A DNA stretch of 64,000 nucleotides from Cytobacillus citreus (GCF_018343665.1 NZ_JAGYPM010000002.1:762634-826633); one strand, 5' to 3'. Numbered from the stretch's first letter, positions 18,526-27,590 are shown. Made by a program: numbers and translations. The notes: generated by a model not told the origin, from the sequence alone.

Positions 18526-18541
18526 TGCAAATTTTATGCCA
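18526..18541 (-). promoter_or_regulatory. Sigma-54 (-24/-12) promoter of the proline racemase operon
   Basis: On the minus strand the sequence is TGGCATAAAATTTGCA, fitting TGGCAY-N5-TTGCW exactly. It lies about 45 nt upstream of the racemase ATG, and the divergent gene encodes a sigma-54 activator. The same 16-mer recurs at 24309-24324. Confidence 0.85.
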
Positions 18542-18614
18542 ACTTGAATAATTAGGGATAATTGTAATATTGCTAACGATTTCTAGTCCTTGTACAATAG
18601 GAAGTGTTCATTAA

Positions 18615-18632
18615 ATTTACACTTTTGTAAAT
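18615..18632. promoter_or_regulatory. Palindromic upstream activator site
   Basis: Perfect 7-bp arms ATTTACA and TGTAAAT flank CTTT. The site is about 75-90 bp upstream of the -24/-12 promoter and just ahead of the divergent activator gene. Binding by that activator, possibly with autoregulation, is inferred from position. Confidence 0.6.
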
Positions 18633-18674
18633 ACACCTTTACATTTACAGTAGTGACAGTGGGAGGTGCAAGGA

Positions 18675-20048
18675 ATGAAAGATTTGTCATTGGATCATTC
18701 CTTTAATTATTTAAATGCTTTAATGGAAACAAGTTCTGATGCTATAACAATTATTAATGCATTAGGGGAAGTGCAATATTGGAGTGCACAGGCTGAACAA
18801 ATTTATGGAGTCCCGCTCAAGGATATTAAGCAGAAGAAAATAAGCAAGTTTTTTAAAATAGAAGATTTGAAAATACTCGAGATACTAGAAACAAAGAAAG
18901 CCGTTTCGAATGTGTATCATCAGCCAAGACCAGATATGCATGTTTTGATTAGCTCCTCTCCCATTTTTGATGATAAGGGGAATTTAATAGGAGCTATCTC
19001 GATCGACCAAGACATAACAAATATTGTGAAATTAAATGAGAAGTTAACTTTAACGACAACCCAATTACAAAAAATAAAACAACAGTATCATTTGCATGAA
19101 CAAATAGGTCCATTATCAGAAATTAAAGGGCATAGTGATGCTTTACAAAATGCAAAGGGCTTAGCTATAAAAGTTGCGAAAACGGATGCTACGGTTTTAA
19201 TTCAAGGGGAAAGTGGAGTAGGGAAAGAACTATTTGCGCAAGGAATTCATGAAGCCAGCTTAAGAAAGAATCAGCCTTTTATTCCGATTAACTGTGGCGC
19301 TATTCCGGATGCTCTTTTTGAAAGCGAGTTTTTTGGCTATGAAAAAGGATCTTTTACAGGTGCAGATAAGGAGGGGAAAGCAGGAAAAGTGGAGATGGCG
19401 GACGGTGGTACTTTATTTTTAGATGAAATTGGTATGCTTCCACTTGATATGCAAGTGAAATTATTAAGGGTTCTCCAGGAAAGAGAAGTTTGTCGCATTG
19501 GCGGAAATACCTCGGTAAAAGTGAATATTAGAATCGTTGCAGCGACGAATAGCGATTTAGAAGAAATGGTCAAACAGGGGACATTCCGAGAAGATTTATA
19601 TTATCGTTTAAATGTTGTTACATTGAAGATTCCCCCACTTCGAGAGAGAATTGATGATATTCCGGAATTGGTCAAAAATTTCGCTCAAGAATTTGCTGTC
19701 AAATACCAAAAGGAGCTTCCAACGCTTATGAATAGTGCAATGGATGTATTTATGAGCTATAAATGGCCAGGAAATATAAGAGAACTAAGAAATGTTGTGG
19801 AGAGAATGATCATCTTTATTGATAAATCTGCAATCAATGCGGAAGATATCATTAATATATTTCCTAGTATTAAACAGGAAAATATGAATAAGGAAGGATT
19901 AGCCCTCGAGAAAGCAACATTGGAAAAGGATAGAATTATAGAAGCCCTTAACGAAACATATGGAAATAAAAGCGCTGCAGCCAAAAAATTAGGTATTTCC
20001 AGGGTAAGCCTCTACAATAAAATAAAACAATTTGATATTAAAGTTTGA
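18675..20048 (+). CDS. Sigma-54-dependent activator with PAS domain (PrdR/RocR-like)
   Basis: This 457-residue enhancer-binding protein has an N-terminal PAS sensor (about residues 10-120, ASSDAI-like start and DKGNLIGAISIDQDIT), a short coiled linker and a full AAA+ domain. The AAA+ domain shows Walker A GESGVGKE, the sigma-54 contact GSFTGAD, Walker [10 protein letters not shown] and the arginine-finger region. A Fis-type HTH (SAAAKKLGISRVSLYNKIK) ends the protein. The ATG lies 8 nt after GGGAGG; a GTG three codons upstream is less likely. It is divergent from the racemase operon, whose promoter is sigma-54-type, so it is the probable activator responding to proline or a proline derivative. 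Confidence 0.9.
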   Translation: MKDLSLDHSFNYLNALMETSSDAITIINALGEVQYWSAQAEQIYGVPLKDIKQKKISKFFKIEDLKILEILETKKAVSNVYHQPRPDMHVLISSSPIFDDKGNLIGAISIDQDITNIVKLNEKLTLTTTQLQKIKQQYHLHEQIGPLSEIKGHSDALQNAKGLAIKVAKTDATVLIQGESGVGKELFAQGIHEASLRKNQPFIPINCGAIPDALFESEFFGYEKGSFTGADKEGKAGKVEMADGGTLFLDEIGMLPLDMQVKLLRVLQEREVCRIGGNTSVKVNIRIVAATNSDLEEMVKQGTFREDLYYRLNVVTLKIPPLRERIDDIPELVKNFAQEFAVKYQKELPTLMNSAMDVFMSYKWPGNIRELRNVVERMIIFIDKSAINAEDIINIFPSIKQENMNKEGLALEKATLEKDRIIEALNETYGNKSAAAKKLGISRVSLYNKIKQFDIKV

Positions 20049-20067
20049 AAGCTTTTAATGCTAGAAA

Positions 20068-20099
20068 AAGAGGATGAGCGTTTAAAATCTCATCCTCTT
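20068..20099 (+). terminator. Terminator after the PAS/sigma-54 activator gene
   Basis: AAGAGGATGAG pairs perfectly with CTCATCCTCTT around a 10-nt loop and is followed by a T-rich stretch. Confidence 0.75.
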
Positions 20100-20179
20100 A
20101 TTTAAATTTGTTTGGAACTAGTTTTGCTTATTCTAAAAAACTGTTAAATTGCAAGTATCTTATTAGATCCAAGTCATTC

Positions 20180-21283
20180 TTACGCTCTCCACTTAAAAAA
20201 CTTCGCACCAACAGCAAATGTTGCGATCCCCCATAATACAAGTACTCCGATATTAACCCAAAAGCTCGAGTTCATGATCCCAATGCCATACACCATACTA
20301 TCTCGAATCCCGTTAGCAAAGTAAGTGAGCGGGGAAATGACGGCAATGGGTTTTATATAGCTAGGGAGCATAGATAACTCGAAAAAGATGCCGCTTAAGA
20401 ACATCATGAGTAAGCTGAAAATATTGGCTAACCCCATATAACCGTCCATTGATTTCGTAAAAGCCGAAATCATAAAGCCGAAAGCAGAGAAGGTAATCGT
20501 TCCGACGATAAAGACGATTAGAAAAGAAAGAATATTTAAATGTAAGGAAGCTTTAAAAAAGAAGACGCCAATGAATGTGAGGATGATAATTTGAATGATT
20601 GAGAGTATGAGGCGAACTAAAGTCTGGCTTAGTCCAAATGTACCCATCGAGATGGGTATCAGCATTAATCGTTTTAAAAGACCATTTCTGCGCATTTCAA
20701 TCATACCAACCATCCCAAATAACCCTGCTTGCCCGATGGATAAAGCAATCATCCCGGTGAAAAGGAAATCCACATATTTCAGCGTATCACTTCCAGAAGA
20801 AATATATTTTGTCTGCAAAGTAAGCTGAGGACTTACATTTGCAATTCGATAGTTCACTTCTTGAAGAACACCGTTAAGAATACCGCCCATTGCTTGATTC
20901 AGTATGGAATTTTCTTTTTCTTTATTTAATAGCAACTCTACACCCTTTGCGTCAAGACTAGTTGGAAGAACAATTGCTGCATCAATCTTTTTTTCTTTTA
21001 GCCACTCCGCTGCCTCTGCACGGCTAACTGTCGAATCCTTTTCCCATGTGAGTACTGGTATTTGTTTCAATACTAATTGTATGCCGGATGCAAGTTCATT
21101 CGGTTCTTCCATAACTGTTACAATATGAGCCTCAAAGGTAGATTCGCCGTCATTGGATCCACCGAAAATAGTCAGGAAAATAACCATAAGTAAAATGGGA
21201 AAAGCGATGGACCAGCCCCATACTGCTTTTTCGCGGAACGTTGATTTGAAATTCGCCTCAAAGAGCTTACGAAACTGTTTCAT
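20180..21283 (-). CDS. ABC-2 type transporter permease
   Basis: This 367-residue membrane protein has one N-terminal membrane segment (WGWSIAFPILLMVIFLTIFG), a large extracytoplasmic domain (residues about 45-170), and five or six C-terminal segments with the ABC-2 signature region (SGIFFELSMLP, SPLTYFANGIRD). The ATG is preceded by GGAGGGACTAAACAA; 15 in-frame codons upstream overlap the ATPase gene and are unlikely to be used. It pairs with the ATPase upstream to form an efflux pump of the drug, bacteriocin or lipid type. The substrate is unknown. Confidence 0.87.
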   Translation of the reverse strand: MKQFRKLFEANFKSTFREKAVWGWSIAFPILLMVIFLTIFGGSNDGESTFEAHIVTVMEEPNELASGIQLVLKQIPVLTWEKDSTVSRAEAAEWLKEKKIDAAIVLPTSLDAKGVELLLNKEKENSILNQAMGGILNGVLQEVNYRIANVSPQLTLQTKYISSGSDTLKYVDFLFTGMIALSIGQAGLFGMVGMIEMRRNGLLKRLMLIPISMGTFGLSQTLVRLILSIIQIIILTFIGVFFFKASLHLNILSFLIVFIVGTITFSAFGFMISAFTKSMDGYMGLANIFSLLMMFLSGIFFELSMLPSYIKPIAVISPLTYFANGIRDSMVYGIGIMNSSFWVNIGVLVLWGIATFAVGAKFFKWRA

Positions 21284-21287
21284 TTGT

Positions 21288-22217
21288 TTAGTCCCTCCAC
21301 TCTTTCCCTGTAAATGTAATAAAAACATCCTCTAGGCTTAAATCTTTAATCCCAATTTGCTGAACGAGGATTTGATTCTCTGTCGTATATTTAAAAAGAT
21401 GATAGAGTGATTCTTCTGGGCTTGCTGTTGAAAAAATGAGCTTGTTTTGCTCTGTATGCACTTTTGTTACCCCGGGATACGCTTTAACCATCAGAACCAT
21501 TTTCTGGGCGTCTTTCATACTAGAAGGAAAAGTCAGGTGAATTTCACGTTCTTTTGCTAAAAGTTGTATTAAGTTCTGCGGAGTATCTAGGGCAATGATT
21601 TTGCCTTGGTCAACAATACAAACACGATCACTTAGCTTTTCGGCTTCTTCCATATAATGCGTTGTTAAAATGGTCGTTTTTCCTAAGCCTTTTAGTTTGA
21701 GGATAATATCCCATATGTTTCTGCGTGCTTGCGGGTCTAGTCCTGTTGTCGGTTCATCTAGGAATAGAATATCAGGATCATTGACTAGTGCGATTCCAAT
21801 CGCCAGCCGCTGCCTTTGCCCGCCAGATAAGGTTTTGACAAATTTTTTTCGATGGTCGGTTAAATTAATAAATTCCAAAACCTCGTCAATGGAGCGTGAA
21901 CGTTCATAGAGCCCTGCAAACACATCTAAACTTTCGTATACGTTAAGTAGGTCAAACAAGGCACTCGTCTGCGGCTGGACACCGATGATTTGCTTAATGG
22001 GCGTTGAATCGCCTTTCCAGTTCATTCCCTTCAGTTGGATTTCTCCGTTATCTGGTTTTTGCAGCCCCTCAATCATTTCCAGTGTTGTTGTTTTCCCGGC
22101 ACCATTAGGACCAATAATCGTAAATATTTCACCAGCTTCTACGGAAAAGCTAATTGAATCCACAGCCACTACCGATTGAAACGACTTTCGAAGCTCCTTT
22201 ACTTCCAAAATGGGCAA
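21288..22217 (-). CDS. ABC transporter ATP-binding protein
   Basis: ATPase with Walker A GPNGAGKTT, signature LSGGQRQRLAIG, Walker B ILFLDEPTTGLD and the switch histidine in TTHYMEEAE, followed by a C-terminal regulatory region. It is the DrrA/CcmA-like type that pairs with ABC-2 permeases. The TTG start six nt after AAAGGGGGG gives MPILEVKELRKSF, 309 residues. The permease gene starts immediately after its stop. Confidence 0.88.
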   Translation of the reverse strand: MPILEVKELRKSFQSVVAVDSISFSVEAGEIFTIIGPNGAGKTTTLEMIEGLQKPDNGEIQLKGMNWKGDSTPIKQIIGVQPQTSALFDLLNVYESLDVFAGLYERSRSIDEVLEFINLTDHRKKFVKTLSGGQRQRLAIGIALVNDPDILFLDEPTTGLDPQARRNIWDIILKLKGLGKTTILTTHYMEEAEKLSDRVCIVDQGKIIALDTPQNLIQLLAKEREIHLTFPSSMKDAQKMVLMVKAYPGVTKVHTEQNKLIFSTASPEESLYHLFKYTTENQILVQQIGIKDLSLEDVFITFTGKEWRD

Positions 22218-22301
22218 TCCAATCCCCCCTTTAATGATCAAAAAAAATCATACACAGGTTAATTGTATTCTTTTGGAAAATGGAATTATTCCCTTTTAAG
22301 T

Positions 22302-22515
22302 AACTATTACTGCATTGGCCTTCTTGATATTTCTTGTGGTAGGATTCGGTTTTGTTAAGGATATAATACTCTTTTTTATGGGGAGCCTTGATTATAAGCG
22401 TATGATTTTAGGACTGATTGATATTATGTGGGTTTATTTCTATATAGATTGTTTTTGCTTTAGCAGGCGCGAGTCCGGTTACAGCATGGCAGAGCTATGG
22501 CTATTTGTTAGCTAA
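22302..22515 (+). pseudogene. Decayed partial copy of tatC
   Basis: About 210 bp closely match 22785-22995 of the intact tatC downstream. Shared stretches include the DNA for ALAFLIFLV-GF-FVKDI and GSLDYK, and a later VTAW-LWLF region shifted out of frame by small indels. No start codon or ribosome site serves it, and the distal half of tatC is missing. It looks like an old tandem partial duplication. Confidence 0.75.
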
Positions 22516-22731
22516 TAGGAAAGTTTAATGTGTTCACAACTTATTTATAAGAGGTGTTGACAATAGTAGAGGTTTTGTTGACAAATATACAACGAATCTT
22601 ATATTGTAATTATGAAACTATATATATTAGATTCTTTTGGGTGAAACAGCTAGATATAAGCCCATTGATGTTAATATTTCTTAAAGTAAAAAACACTATT
22701 ATTCTCTAATCCGAAATTAGGAGGTGGGACT

Positions 22732-23451
22732 TTGGCAGATAGGGAACTGAATATAGTTGACCATCTAGATGAATTACGAAAAAGACTAATTATTTCTGCA
22801 TTGGCCTTCTTGATATTTCTTGTGATAGGATTCGTATTTGTTAAGGATATTTTTCTTTTTTTTACGGGGAGCCTTGATTACAAGCTTATGGTTTTAGGGC
22901 CGAGTGATATTCTGTGGATTTATTTCCATATAGCGACTGTTTTTGCTTTAGCATGCACGATTCCGGTTACAGCATGGCAGCTATGGCTATTCATTAAACC
23001 TGCTTTAAAGCCCTTCGAAAGAAAAGTTGCCTTAATGTATATTCCTCCTATGTTTTTACTTTTTCTCGGAGGATTAGCATTTGGCTATTTCTTTATTTTT
23101 CCTAACATTATGACGTTTCTCCTTCGCTTAGGAGAAGATTTAATGGCTGCTTCCTTTACGGCAGAAAAATATATCAGTTTTTTAATTAACATGACATTGC
23201 CATTTGGTATCGCTTTTGAATTACCACTTGTTTCTATGTTCTTAACGACTCTAGGCTTAATGAATCCTAATAAAATAGTCAAGATAAGAAAATATGCGTA
23301 TTTCATTCTAGTTATCATTGCTGCTATGATTTCTCCTCCGGAATTCATTTCGCATATTTCGGTTGCGGTCCCTTTGATACTATTATTTGAAATTAGCATT
23401 TTCTTATCAAAAATAGTCTATAAACGCAAGCATAGGTACGAACAGGACTAA
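22732..23451 (+). CDS. tatC: Twin-arginine translocase subunit TatC
   Basis: This 239-residue six-segment membrane protein opens with the TatC hallmark HLDELRKRLIIS at residues 11-22 and keeps the FALACTIPVTAWQLWLFIKPAL and GIAFELPLVSMFL segments. TatC recognises twin-arginine signal peptides of folded exported proteins. The start is TTG after TTAGGAGG. No tatA/tatB gene is adjacent, which is common for a second tatC locus in Bacillus. I see no obvious twin-arginine substrate next to it. Confidence 0.9.
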   Translation: MADRELNIVDHLDELRKRLIISALAFLIFLVIGFVFVKDIFLFFTGSLDYKLMVLGPSDILWIYFHIATVFALACTIPVTAWQLWLFIKPALKPFERKVALMYIPPMFLLFLGGLAFGYFFIFPNIMTFLLRLGEDLMAASFTAEKYISFLINMTLPFGIAFELPLVSMFLTTLGLMNPNKIVKIRKYAYFILVIIAAMISPPEFISHISVAVPLILLFEISIFLSKIVYKRKHRYEQD

Positions 23452-23537
23452 TTTTTTGTGTTAACCTAAATCGGACTTCACAGGAAGTTTTGACAATAAA
23501 CTTGAAAGGGCTATTAACAATGAAAGGAAAGTTGAGT

Positions 23538-24194
23538 ATGTCCGAAGACAGAAAAAATAATTGTATTGGTTTGTTGTTAAAAGAATTATTAAAGCAACGT
23601 TCATTTTCCATGAGAAAGCTTAGTGAGCTGACAAAAATTGATACAGCTACGATATCACGGATTATTAACGGTAAAAGAAAAGCAACCCCAGATCATTTAC
23701 ATAAATTCTCAGAGTGCCTTGATGTTCCGGTTACTACTTTATTTTCAGCTGCCGGTTATCTTAATAAGCAAAAACAAGAAAAGGCTTATTCCGAGGATAT
23801 TTATTTATCTGTAGAAAGTGCTCAACATTTCTTCAAATCTTCTAATATATCGAATAATAAGTTCACGATTGAAAGTGTTGAAAACCACTTAGAGACTTAT
23901 CAGCAATTTTCTCAGACAGACGAAGGGAAAGAAACGATTCTAAATGGCTTTGAGGAAAAGGTGAAGAAATTAGGAAGTATAGGACCATTTATTAGTCAAG
24001 TGCAGGAGATGTTTGATCAATTCCGTTCAATGAAGGCAATGCCGCAGCAATTGGCAGTGATCGGAAGTGCACTATTGTACTTCATCTTGCCACTAGATGT
24101 AATCCCTGATTATCTTCTGCCTATTGGGTATTTAGATGATGCCATTGCAGTACAACTTGTGTTAGAGGACATCACGAAAAAATTTCCAGCTTAA
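23538..24194 (+). CDS. XRE-family HTH protein with C-terminal DUF1232 (YkvA-like) domain
   Basis: The protein has an N-terminal XRE helix-turn-helix (residues about 10-65, SMRKLSELTKIDTATISRII). A linker follows, then a DUF1232 domain with the hallmark YFILPLDVIPDYLLPIGYLD, which forms a short membrane-associated hairpin. ATG at 23538 follows AAAGGA; in-frame ATGs at 23520 and a further upstream start are possible. A fused DNA-binding/DUF1232 protein suggests a membrane-linked regulator. The target is unknown. Confidence 0.82.
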   Translation: MSEDRKNNCIGLLLKELLKQRSFSMRKLSELTKIDTATISRIINGKRKATPDHLHKFSECLDVPVTTLFSAAGYLNKQKQEKAYSEDIYLSVESAQHFFKSSNISNNKFTIESVENHLETYQQFSQTDEGKETILNGFEEKVKKLGSIGPFISQVQEMFDQFRSMKAMPQQLAVIGSALLYFILPLDVIPDYLLPIGYLDDAIAVQLVLEDITKKFPA

Positions 24195-24244
24195 TATGTT
24201 TTCGAATAAAAGCGAAACTCTTGAATGAAAAAATATTTGAACTT

Positions 24245-24270
24245 AAACCGAGTCGAACTTGACTTGGTTT
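24245..24270 (+). terminator. Terminator after XRE/DUF1232 gene
   Basis: AAACCGAGTC and GACTTGGTTT pair around GAACTT (one G-T pair) and are followed by a long T run. Confidence 0.8.
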
Positions 24271-24308
24271 TTTTTATATTCAAAAAATTAAGACTTTCAA
24301 TTAAAAAT

Positions 24309-24324
24309 TGGCATAAAATTTGCA
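24309..24324 (+). promoter_or_regulatory. Sigma-54 (-24/-12) promoter of the aminotransferase operon
   Basis: TGGCATAAAATTTGCA is identical to the promoter of the proline racemase operon (18526-18541, minus strand). It lies about 50 nt upstream of the aminotransferase ATG. TTGAA/TTCAA half-sites occur upstream at 24220-24300, but no clean palindrome is visible. Confidence 0.85.
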
Positions 24325-24375
24325 TTTACTAATTATATAAGAACGAAACTATAAATTTTTAGGAGGAATCAAAAC

Positions 24376-25707
24376 ATGATAAAAGATGTGAATGTTATTC
24401 AAGAATTAATGGACTTAGATAAGAAACATTTTCTGCATCCGACCTCTCCTATTAAACAACAGCAAGATCATGGACCATCCTTTATTTTTACAGAAGGAAA
24501 AGGGGTCATGCTTAAAGACGTGGAGGGAAATACGTTAATTGATGGGATGTCTTCTCTGTGGAATGTGAATGTAGGGCATGGAAGAGAGGAATTGGGGAAA
24601 GTGGCAATGGAACAAATGTCAAAGCTCGCTTTCTCATCATGTTTTGCTACTTATAGCAATGAGCCTGCTATTCGATTAGCAGCAAAGCTTGCCCAAATTG
24701 CCCCGGGAGATTTAAATGCCACATTCTTTACTTCTGGTGGTTCAGAGGCGAACGATACAGCCTATAAATTAGCTCGTCATTATTGGATATTAAAAGGGCA
24801 GCCGAATAGAAAAAAGATTATATCTCGAACGAAGTCCTATCATGGAGTTGCCATGGGATCGACAAGTGCTACAGGTTTGAAGCCTTTTCGTGACTTTATC
24901 AACTCTTTTGATCCAGATTTCTGCTATGCAGATCACTTTTCAACTGAGGATTTACGTAATGTAATTGAAGCGGAAGGGCCGGAAACGATTGCTGCCTTTA
25001 TTGCAGAGCCAGTACAAGGAGCAGGAGGGCTTCATGTAGCACCGGAAAACTATTTTAAGGAAGTTAGAAGCATTTGTGATGAGTATGGCATTTTATTTAT
25101 CACAGATGAAGTGATAACAGGGTTTGGCCGAACTGGAAAATATTTTGGAATTGAACATTATGGTGTGACACCAGATATGATGTGCTTTGCGAAGGGAGTA
25201 ACTAGTGGGTACGCACAATTAGGAGGAGTAATGCTTTCGGAGAAAATTCATCAAGATTTTACTGAGCTTTCGACAGGCACTCTTTTGCATGGCTATACTT
25301 ACAGCGGACACCCAATGGCTTGCGCGGTTGCGTTAAAAAATATTGAAATCATTGAACGGGAAAATTTAATAGAAAATGCTGAAATAATGGGAAGCGAAAT
25401 GCTTAAAGGGTTCAGGTGGATTCAAGGCGAGCGGCAGATCGTTGGCAAGGTAAAAGGTCTAGGATTAATGGGTGGAATTGAAATTGTTAAAGACCGACAG
25501 ACAAATGAGAGGTTTCAGACACCTGTAGCTCCTATCATTGTAACGGAAGCGGCCAAGCGAGGACTTATTTGCAGGTCAGTCGTTTTCGATAATCAAGATA
25601 CTGTTGTATTCTCACCGCCTTTAATCATTAACAAGGAAGAAATGGCAAGAATGATTGATATCCTTCATGATACTATTGCTGCAGTAGAAACCGAAGTTTT
25701 AATATAA
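24376..25707 (+). CDS. Class III (omega-amino acid:pyruvate type) aminotransferase
   Basis: This 443-residue PLP enzyme has SSLWNVNVGHG near the N-terminus, the phosphate-binding FFTSGGSEAND, the cofactor-contact segment LFITDEVITGFGRTGK, and the Schiff-base lysine in CFAKGVTSGY. Subfamily features resemble beta-alanine/putrescine/taurine:pyruvate transaminases. AGGAGG precedes the ATG. The following aldehyde dehydrogenase suggests a route amine to semialdehyde to acid, with sigma-54 induction by the amine. The substrate is not determined. Confidence 0.88.
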   Translation: MIKDVNVIQELMDLDKKHFLHPTSPIKQQQDHGPSFIFTEGKGVMLKDVEGNTLIDGMSSLWNVNVGHGREELGKVAMEQMSKLAFSSCFATYSNEPAIRLAAKLAQIAPGDLNATFFTSGGSEANDTAYKLARHYWILKGQPNRKKIISRTKSYHGVAMGSTSATGLKPFRDFINSFDPDFCYADHFSTEDLRNVIEAEGPETIAAFIAEPVQGAGGLHVAPENYFKEVRSICDEYGILFITDEVITGFGRTGKYFGIEHYGVTPDMMCFAKGVTSGYAQLGGVMLSEKIHQDFTELSTGTLLHGYTYSGHPMACAVALKNIEIIERENLIENAEIMGSEMLKGFRWIQGERQIVGKVKGLGLMGGIEIVKDRQTNERFQTPVAPIIVTEAAKRGLICRSVVFDNQDTVVFSPPLIINKEEMARMIDILHDTIAAVETEVLI

Positions 25708-25809
25708 CTGCTTTTTAAACTAGCCAAAATATTAGAGTTCCATATGTTAGAAGAATATAATAAAGTAGTAAAACAATAATAGCAATTAAAGTTAAAGGAG
25801 AGACCACAG

Positions 25810-27231
25810 ATGAAGAAGAAATTATTCATTAATGGAGAATGGATGGAGGCAAGTAAGTATGCATCCCTTAGCTCTCCTTACAGTGGAAATGTTATAGCAG
25901 AGATACCGGCAGCAACGGTTGAAGAGGTTGATATGGGGCTTGAGGCTGCTTTTCAGGCGAGAAAAACAATGGCTGCTATGCCAAGCCATCAACGTGCTCA
26001 GATTTTAGAAAAAGTGGCTTCCCTATTAGAAAAGCGGGCAGATGAAGCCGCTGAGATCATTGCCGCAGAGGCAGCTAAACCGATTTCAGCCGCACGAGCG
26101 GAGGTTGCCAGGACGGTTCAGACATATAAATTCGCTGCAGAGGAAGCGAAACGAATTCATGGAGAAACGATACCGCTTGATGCAGCACCAGGCGGAGAAG
26201 GAAGAATTGCTTACACAGTTCGTGAACCAATTGGAGTGATTGGGGCGATAACACCTTTTAATTTTCCTATGAATTTAGTTGCTCACAAAGTGGGGCCAGC
26301 CATTGCGTCTGGTAATTCCGTTATTTTAAAACCAGCAAGTCAAACACCGTTATCTGCTTTGTTTATTGCGGAATTATTTCAGGAAGCGGGGCTGCCAGCT
26401 GGAGCGTTAAATGTCGTAACAGGAAGCGGTTCGTTAATTGGAGAAAAGCTTGTGAAGGATGATCGGGTAAAAAAGATTTCTTTTACCGGCAGTCCTGCGG
26501 TGGGGATTGGAATCCGAAATAAAGCTGGATTAAAGCGTGTTACGCTGGAGCTCGGATCGAACGCGGCGGTTATTATAGATAAGGATAAAAATATTGATAA
26601 AATCATTTCGCGCTGTGTCTCAGGTGCCTTTGGTTTTCAAGGTCAAGTTTGTATCTCCTTACAGCGAGTTTATGTCCATGAAGAACAATATGAAGCATTT
26701 GTTGAAAAGTTTATTACAGCTACGAAGCGGCTAAAGATCGGTGATCCGCTTGATTCAAAGACGGATGTTTCAGCTTTAATAACGCCAAAGGATGTACAGC
26801 GTACCCTTGACTGGATTGAGGAAGCAAAGCAGCAAGGAGCAAAAGTTGCAGTGGGAGGAACAGCGGAAGGCAATATTTTATCACCTACCGTTCTATTAGA
26901 AGCAGATTCTTGCTTGAAGGTTTCTTGCCAGGAAGTATTTGCCCCGATAGTGTTAATTAATAAAGTGAAATCTGTGGACGAGGCAATTGAGCTTGTGAAT
27001 GATTCCCGATACGGGCTTCAGGCTGGTATTTATACGGATAATGTTCATACCGCCTTAACAGCTGCAGAGCGATTGCATGTAGGAGGAGTCATGATTAATG
27101 ACATCCCTACCTTCCGTGTGGATCATATGCCGTATGGTGGGGTTAAAGAAAGTGGCGTCGGCAGAGAAGGCATTAAGTATGCGATTGAAGAAATGACAGA
27201 ACTAAAATTAGTTGTGTTTAATAGAAATTAA
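25810..27231 (+). CDS. NAD(P)-dependent aldehyde dehydrogenase
   Basis: The 473-residue enzyme has the full ALDH set: ITPFNFPMNLVAHKVGPA, cofactor loop SFTGSPAVG, catalytic glutamate in LELGSNA and catalytic cysteine in FQGQVCISLQR, then the EVFAPIV and GREGIKYAIEEM tail. It resembles semialdehyde, lactaldehyde or sulfolactaldehyde dehydrogenases. It follows the aminotransferase by about 100 nt with its own AAAGGAGAG site, so it likely oxidises that reaction's aldehyde product. A strong terminator follows. Confidence 0.9.
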   Translation: MKKKLFINGEWMEASKYASLSSPYSGNVIAEIPAATVEEVDMGLEAAFQARKTMAAMPSHQRAQILEKVASLLEKRADEAAEIIAAEAAKPISAARAEVARTVQTYKFAAEEAKRIHGETIPLDAAPGGEGRIAYTVREPIGVIGAITPFNFPMNLVAHKVGPAIASGNSVILKPASQTPLSALFIAELFQEAGLPAGALNVVTGSGSLIGEKLVKDDRVKKISFTGSPAVGIGIRNKAGLKRVTLELGSNAAVIIDKDKNIDKIISRCVSGAFGFQGQVCISLQRVYVHEEQYEAFVEKFITATKRLKIGDPLDSKTDVSALITPKDVQRTLDWIEEAKQQGAKVAVGGTAEGNILSPTVLLEADSCLKVSCQEVFAPIVLINKVKSVDEAIELVNDSRYGLQAGIYTDNVHTALTAAERLHVGGVMINDIPTFRVDHMPYGGVKESGVGREGIKYAIEEMTELKLVVFNRN

Positions 27232-27232
27232 T

Positions 27233-27284
27233 AAAAAAAGACTGCAATATCTCTATCAATTAAAGGATATTGCAGTCTTTTTTT
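27233..27284 (+). terminator. Terminator of the aminotransferase/ALDH operon
   Basis: Arms of about 19 nt (AAAAAAAGACTGCAATATC and its complement) enclose a 14-nt loop and end in seven T residues. Confidence 0.85.
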
Positions 27285-27308
27285 CGATTTTTATGGTTTC
27301 TTCCATGG

Positions 27309-27447
27309 ATATCGGTCAGATTTTAAATATATCGGTCACTTTCCAGATATATCGGTCAGATTTTGAATATATCGGTCACTTTTCAAGATATATCGGTCAG
27401 TTAAAGAATTAACCGCCACTTTTCCAATATTTCCGCCGCTTCCGAAT
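27309..27447. repeat. Intergenic tandem repeat, 20-21 bp unit
   Basis: The core ATCGGTCA recurs at 27311, 27331, 27351, 27371 and 27392, with alternating TTTTAAAT/TTTCCAGAT-type spacers. Two degenerate copies (CCGCCACT, CCGCCGCT) extend the array to about 27447. It directly follows a terminator and precedes the sigma-54 control region. The reading frame through it is not a gene. Confidence 0.8.
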
Positions 27448-27493
27448 AGATATCCGCAACTAAATTATTCTCAGAAAAAAATCCTTCGTACAA

Positions 27494-27529
27494 TTTCAAT
27501 AATGAAACATAAACTTTCAATTTTGAAAG
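27494..27529. promoter_or_regulatory. Two palindromic upstream activator sites of the pxp operon
   Basis: TTTCA-ATAA-TGAAA (27494-27507) and CTTTCAA-TT-TTGAAAG (27514-27529) are perfect inverted repeats. Their centres are 21 bp apart, so they lie on the same face of the helix. They sit 60-95 bp upstream of a sigma-54 promoter, the normal position for an enhancer site. Which activator binds is unknown; the one at 39283-41331 is a candidate. Confidence 0.6.
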
Positions 27530-27590
27530 ATTTTAATGATTTTATAAACCCAGAACATCCAATAATCTGAAAAATCAATAAATATTAAAC

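Noticed and set aside
24376..27231. Classical GABA shunt (gabT-gabD)
   Set aside because: The aminotransferase resembles the beta-alanine/putrescine/taurine:pyruvate group as much as GabT, so a specific pathway is not assigned.
27212..27412. Reading frame through the 20-bp repeats
   Set aside because: It is created by the repeat period and a terminator, has no ribosome site and gives a repetitive IYRS/ISVT sequence without a family.
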